This document shows, piece after piece, positions 61,484-64,000 of a DNA stretch of 64,000 nucleotides; the stretch's first letter is position 1; each line of letters begins with the position of its first letter. This DNA is from Fibrobacter sp. (GTDB taxonomy: Bacteria; Fibrobacterota; Fibrobacteria; Fibrobacterales; Fibrobacteraceae). Made by a program: the position numbers and the translations under genes. The DNA lies in the NCBI RefSeq assembly GCF_017545445.1, contig NZ_JAFWOM010000067.1:62001-126000 (forward strand). Direction: 5' to 3'. The notes under the pieces were generated by a model. The model was not told the DNA's origin. It did not search any database and was given only the letters and a program-made list of their open reading frames with translations.

Positions 61484-62454
61484 TATCTTCCTCCTATCAC
61501 ATATAAATCTTCAGCATTATAGAACACTTCTTTTCCAGAAGAATCCATAAATGTGGATATATTCATCCAAATTTCAGGAAATTGATTATCAAATTTTCTA
61601 TTAATAGACACCCCCTTTAAATAAATTTGGGGATTTGAAAACAAGTGCGATTTCGAATTCATCGAATTCAAATAAACCTGCGCAACAGACCCATTCCATT
61701 TAACGGCCCCCTCAAAATAATCGCCAACATAAGCATCATGTTTTTTCAGATTTAAGGAGTCCATCAGTACACCATCTATAAAAAGCCAAACCATTTCATC
61801 TCCAAAATTTGTTTTTTTCAACCCAGCAAGCATCCCATCTAAATAAACAACATCCTCGCAATCTTTAAGCCAAGTGTAATCCCCTTCTGTCAAGAGTTCG
61901 TTCACATTCCCAGTCGCCGTATCCAAAATCGCATATTCACACCCCTTGGCTCCAATCAACAAAACATTACCATTTGCCCAAGGTCTAAAACGAGTGTAAT
62001 TGAAACCGTCATATCCACTACAAGGACTACTCCATTTCAATTTTTTTGTCAATTTCGGTTGTTCACCTATTTTCCAAAAGCCAAATTCGCTATAATCGTT
62101 CTTAAGAAAAATAACCATCGAATCTCTATAAAATCCACTCATAAACGCAACAACAAGATTTGAAGTATCTCCCCAATAAATCGATTGTTTTTTTCTGTAA
62201 TTAGCAAGAAATAGCCCATAATTTTCGCACCCCCCGTTACAACCCCCATATCCCATCGGACCAGAACCTTCATGGCATGTACTATACGAACGACAGTTAT
62301 ATAGTAAAACCAACGAATCATCCACAAGAGAAACTACTCTAGGAGCAGACCGCCCTTCCCACTTAAAATTCACGTCATCCCCACACCCCCACATGCCAAC
62401 GCAAGCAAACACAGCTATTACAACAACAAATAGCCTTTTAACGTCAGCCATCAT
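61483..62454 (-). CDS. Putative lipoprotein of unknown function
   Basis: 323 residues from ATG 62454; AAGGAGG lies 8 bases upstream. The signal ends GMWGCG, with Cys as likely lipid site. The rest has propeller-like repeated segments (YAILDTATGNVNEL, VVYLDGMLAGLKKT, QVYLNSMNSKSHLFSNPQI) and a Cys cluster near 55-80 (YSTCHEGSGPMGYGGCNGGC). It may be a small beta propeller on the cell surface; no family recognised. Its stop overlaps the ATG of the truncated hydrolase. Confidence 0.6.
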   Translation of the reverse strand: MMADVKRLFVVVIAVFACVGMWGCGDDVNFKWEGRSAPRVVSLVDDSLVLLYNCRSYSTCHEGSGPMGYGGCNGGCENYGLFLANYRKKQSIYWGDTSNLVVAFMSGFYRDSMVIFLKNDYSEFGFWKIGEQPKLTKKLKWSSPCSGYDGFNYTRFRPWANGNVLLIGAKGCEYAILDTATGNVNELLTEGDYTWLKDCEDVVYLDGMLAGLKKTNFGDEMVWLFIDGVLMDSLNLKKHDAYVGDYFEGAVKWNGSVAQVYLNSMNSKSHLFSNPQIYLKGVSINRKFDNQFPEIWMNISTFMDSSGKEVFYNAEDLYVIGGR

Positions 62455-62478
62455 AAAGGAGACCTCCTTTGCCACCAA

Positions 62479-62825
62479 TCCAAAACCAGAAACGGCTCTA
62501 AATTACGTGACGAAAATTACATACAAATGTACTCTATTTTTTGTACAAAATCAAGAGCAAATTTACGAATAAAAAAAATTACAAATAAATTTAATATTTT
62601 TCATTAATATGTAAAAAAAATGCATTACAAGAGGTTTTATAGGGCCGGTTTATACAAAAAAAACGCTCACTCATGCTTGAGTGGGCGTGATTATAAGGGT
62701 TGGGTCGGGGCTGAAGCGAGGGGGAGACCACCCCCTCCATACACAAAAAAGACCGCAGCATTTTATTGCTACGGTCTTTAATGTTCTGGATCCTTCGTGC
62801 TTACGCACTCAGGATGACGTTCGCT
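62479..62825. other. Gene-free region upstream of the lipoprotein and after carB
   Basis: Very AT-rich at 62479-62640, probably holding the minus-strand promoter. Then three hairpins: GCTCACTC/GAGTGGGC at 62669, GAGGGGG/CCCCCTC at 62718-62737 and the carB terminator, and a dispersed CTTCGTGCTTACGCACTCAG-ATGACG element at 62792-62822. No gene seen. Confidence 0.6.
62745..62782 (-). terminator. carB terminator
   Basis: Minus strand AAAGACCGTAGCA / TGCTGCGGTCTTT with loop ATAAAA, then TTTTTGTG: a long stem with a T-run 45 bases after the stop codon. Confidence 0.9.
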
Positions 62826-64000
62826 TTAAATCTCTTCGATGCTTGCGTGGTATTCCTGCAGGCTCTTCACGGCACCATGGCCATTACGAGCTGCCGCGAT
62901 GCCCTTCACGGTGTTGTAGGCACCGGCGAGGGTCGTGATGTAGGGAACCTTGTACTTGATGGCGGCCTTGCGGATGGCGCTTTCGTCCTTGATGGCGTCG
63001 CGCTTTGCCCACGGCGTGTTGATGATGAGGTTCACCTGCTTGTTCAGGATGATGTCGAGGACGTTCGGGCGACCTTCAGCAATCTTGTTCACCACTTCGC
63101 ACTTGACGCCGGCCTTCTCGTAGAACTTGGCGGTGCCTTCGGTTGCGTAAATCTTGAAGCCGAGTTTCTGGAATTCCTTGCCGATTTCGATGGCCTGTTC
63201 AGACAAGTTAACCTTGTCGGAAAGGCTAATCAGCACGGCACCTTCGTTCGGGAGGAAGGAACCTGCGGCTTCCTGGCTCTTGTAGTAAGCGAGGGCGTAG
63301 TCGTCGGAGAGGCCGAGCACTTCGCCAGTGGAGCGCATTTCGGGGCCGAGAACCGGGTCCACCTTCGGGAACTTGTCGAAGGGGAACACGGCTTCCTTGG
63401 CACCGTGGTGGTTGAACTTCTTATCCTTGAGCTTGAGGTCTTCGAGCTTCGCACCGAGCATCAGGCGGGTCGCGAGGCGGGCCATCTGGGTGTTGCAAAC
63501 CTTGGAGACCAGCGGCACCGTGCGGGATGCACGCGGGTTCGCTTCGAGCACGAACACCTTGCCGTCTTCGATGGCGTACTGCATGTTCATAAGGCCGCAA
63601 ACGTGGAGGGCTTCAGCAATCTTCCTGGTGTAATCCTTGATGGTTGCCAAGTTTTCCTTCGTGATGGTCACCGGCGGGATAATGCAAGCGGAGTCACCGG
63701 AGTGAACACCGGCAAGTTCGACGTGTTCCATCACGGACGGGATGTAAACATGTTCGCCGTCAGAGAGGGCATCGGCTTCGCATTCGAGAGCGTTGTGGAG
63801 GAAGCGGTCGATGAGGAGCGGACGATCCGGGGTCACGCCGACAGCCTTGGCAACGTATTCGCGGAGCATGTTTTCATCGTAGATGACTTCCATGCCGCGG
63901 CCGCCAAGCACGAAGCTCGGGCGGATCATCACCGGGTAGCCACCGATCTGCTTGACGCAAGCGAGTGCTTCGTCGATGTTCGTGGCCATGCCGCTTTCCG
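62826..64000 (-). CDS. carB: Carbamoyl-phosphate synthase large subunit, C-terminal part
   Basis: 391 residues of the C-terminal part; the upstream part lies beyond the right edge. Second ATP-grasp (YPVMIRPSFVLGGRGMEVIY, DRFLHNALECEADALSDG, MNMQYAIEDGKVFVLEANPR) and the MGS-like allosteric domain (AVLISLSDKVNLSEQAIEIG, NLIINTPWAKRDAIKDES). CarB makes carbamoyl phosphate for arginine and pyrimidines and the MGS domain takes the allosteric effector. Full CarB is about 1070 residues, so roughly two thirds are missing here. Confidence 0.96.
   Translation of the reverse strand, partial: ESGMATNIDEALACVKQIGGYPVMIRPSFVLGGRGMEVIYDENMLREYVAKAVGVTPDRPLLIDRFLHNALECEADALSDGEHVYIPSVMEHVELAGVHSGDSACIIPPVTITKENLATIKDYTRKIAEALHVCGLMNMQYAIEDGKVFVLEANPRASRTVPLVSKVCNTQMARLATRLMLGAKLEDLKLKDKKFNHHGAKEAVFPFDKFPKVDPVLGPEMRSTGEVLGLSDDYALAYYKSQEAAGSFLPNEGAVLISLSDKVNLSEQAIEIGKEFQKLGFKIYATEGTAKFYEKAGVKCEVVNKIAEGRPNVLDIILNKQVNLIINTPWAKRDAIKDESAIRKAAIKYKVPYITTLAGAYNTVKGIAAARNGHGAVKSLQEYHASIEEI

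Overview
The window looks like a chromosome segment of a Fibrobacter species (Fibrobacterota). The clues are a protein with the Fibrobacter succinogenes major paralogous domain (19913-20668), a secreted clan GH-A glycoside hydrolase with a CBM6-like module and a C-terminal tail (26437-28365), a moderate base composition, and intergenic regions full of short degenerate heptamer arrays and palindromic repeats. No rRNA or tRNA gene was recognised. Both ends cut a gene: a NERD-domain helicase on the left and carB on the right.

Layout. 1.6-15.9 kb, all on the minus strand, is a trans-envelope system. It holds an ECF sigma factor, an anti-sigma-like membrane protein, an exported caspase-fold (C14) protein with surface repeats, a TonB-dependent receptor, a lipoprotein, and a complete TonB2-type energising module: DUF3450 protein, TtpC-like ExbB, ExbB, ExbD, TonB and a TPR protein. 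Three promoters share one bipartite motif with identical spacing, so the sigma factor probably drives all three transcription units. A small GIY-YIG nuclease gene flanked by direct repeats interrupts the ExbB genes. 16-29 kb is housekeeping and stress metabolism: nitroreductase, peptidase T, SLC13 transporter, an unusual oxidoreductase-TolB fusion, ketopantoate reductase, Nudix hydrolase, glutathione peroxidase with an OhrR/MarR regulator and a candidate operator, an LMW phosphatase, the glycoside hydrolase and a thioredoxin-like protein.

29.4-42.3 kb is an accessory island: a Thg1-like polymerase, a broken AlbA_2/AAA_4 gene, an intact and a broken copy of a 105-residue gene, a Fic protein with an altered catalytic motif, DUF3800 and ASCH proteins, a regulator plus McrB/LlaJI-like restriction operon with a UPF0175 gene inside it, a phage-like gene, and DUF1016 remnants. 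Two copies of a strongly structured element at 40.2 and 41.1 kb have covarying stems and may be a non-coding RNA.

42.3-44.4 kb carries an NhaC antiporter and a small SH3-like exported protein. 44.6-55.3 kb is a surface polysaccharide locus: UDP-glucose dehydrogenase, UDP-glucuronate epimerase, three GT4-type transferases, two further putative polysaccharide proteins, a Wzy-like polymerase and a Wzx-like flippase. Its second part is visibly richer in A+T and probably acquired. 55.3-62.5 kb, on the minus strand, holds a CotH-like lipoprotein, an alpha/beta hydrolase, an AlkD-like protein and several exported proteins of unknown function. carB follows.
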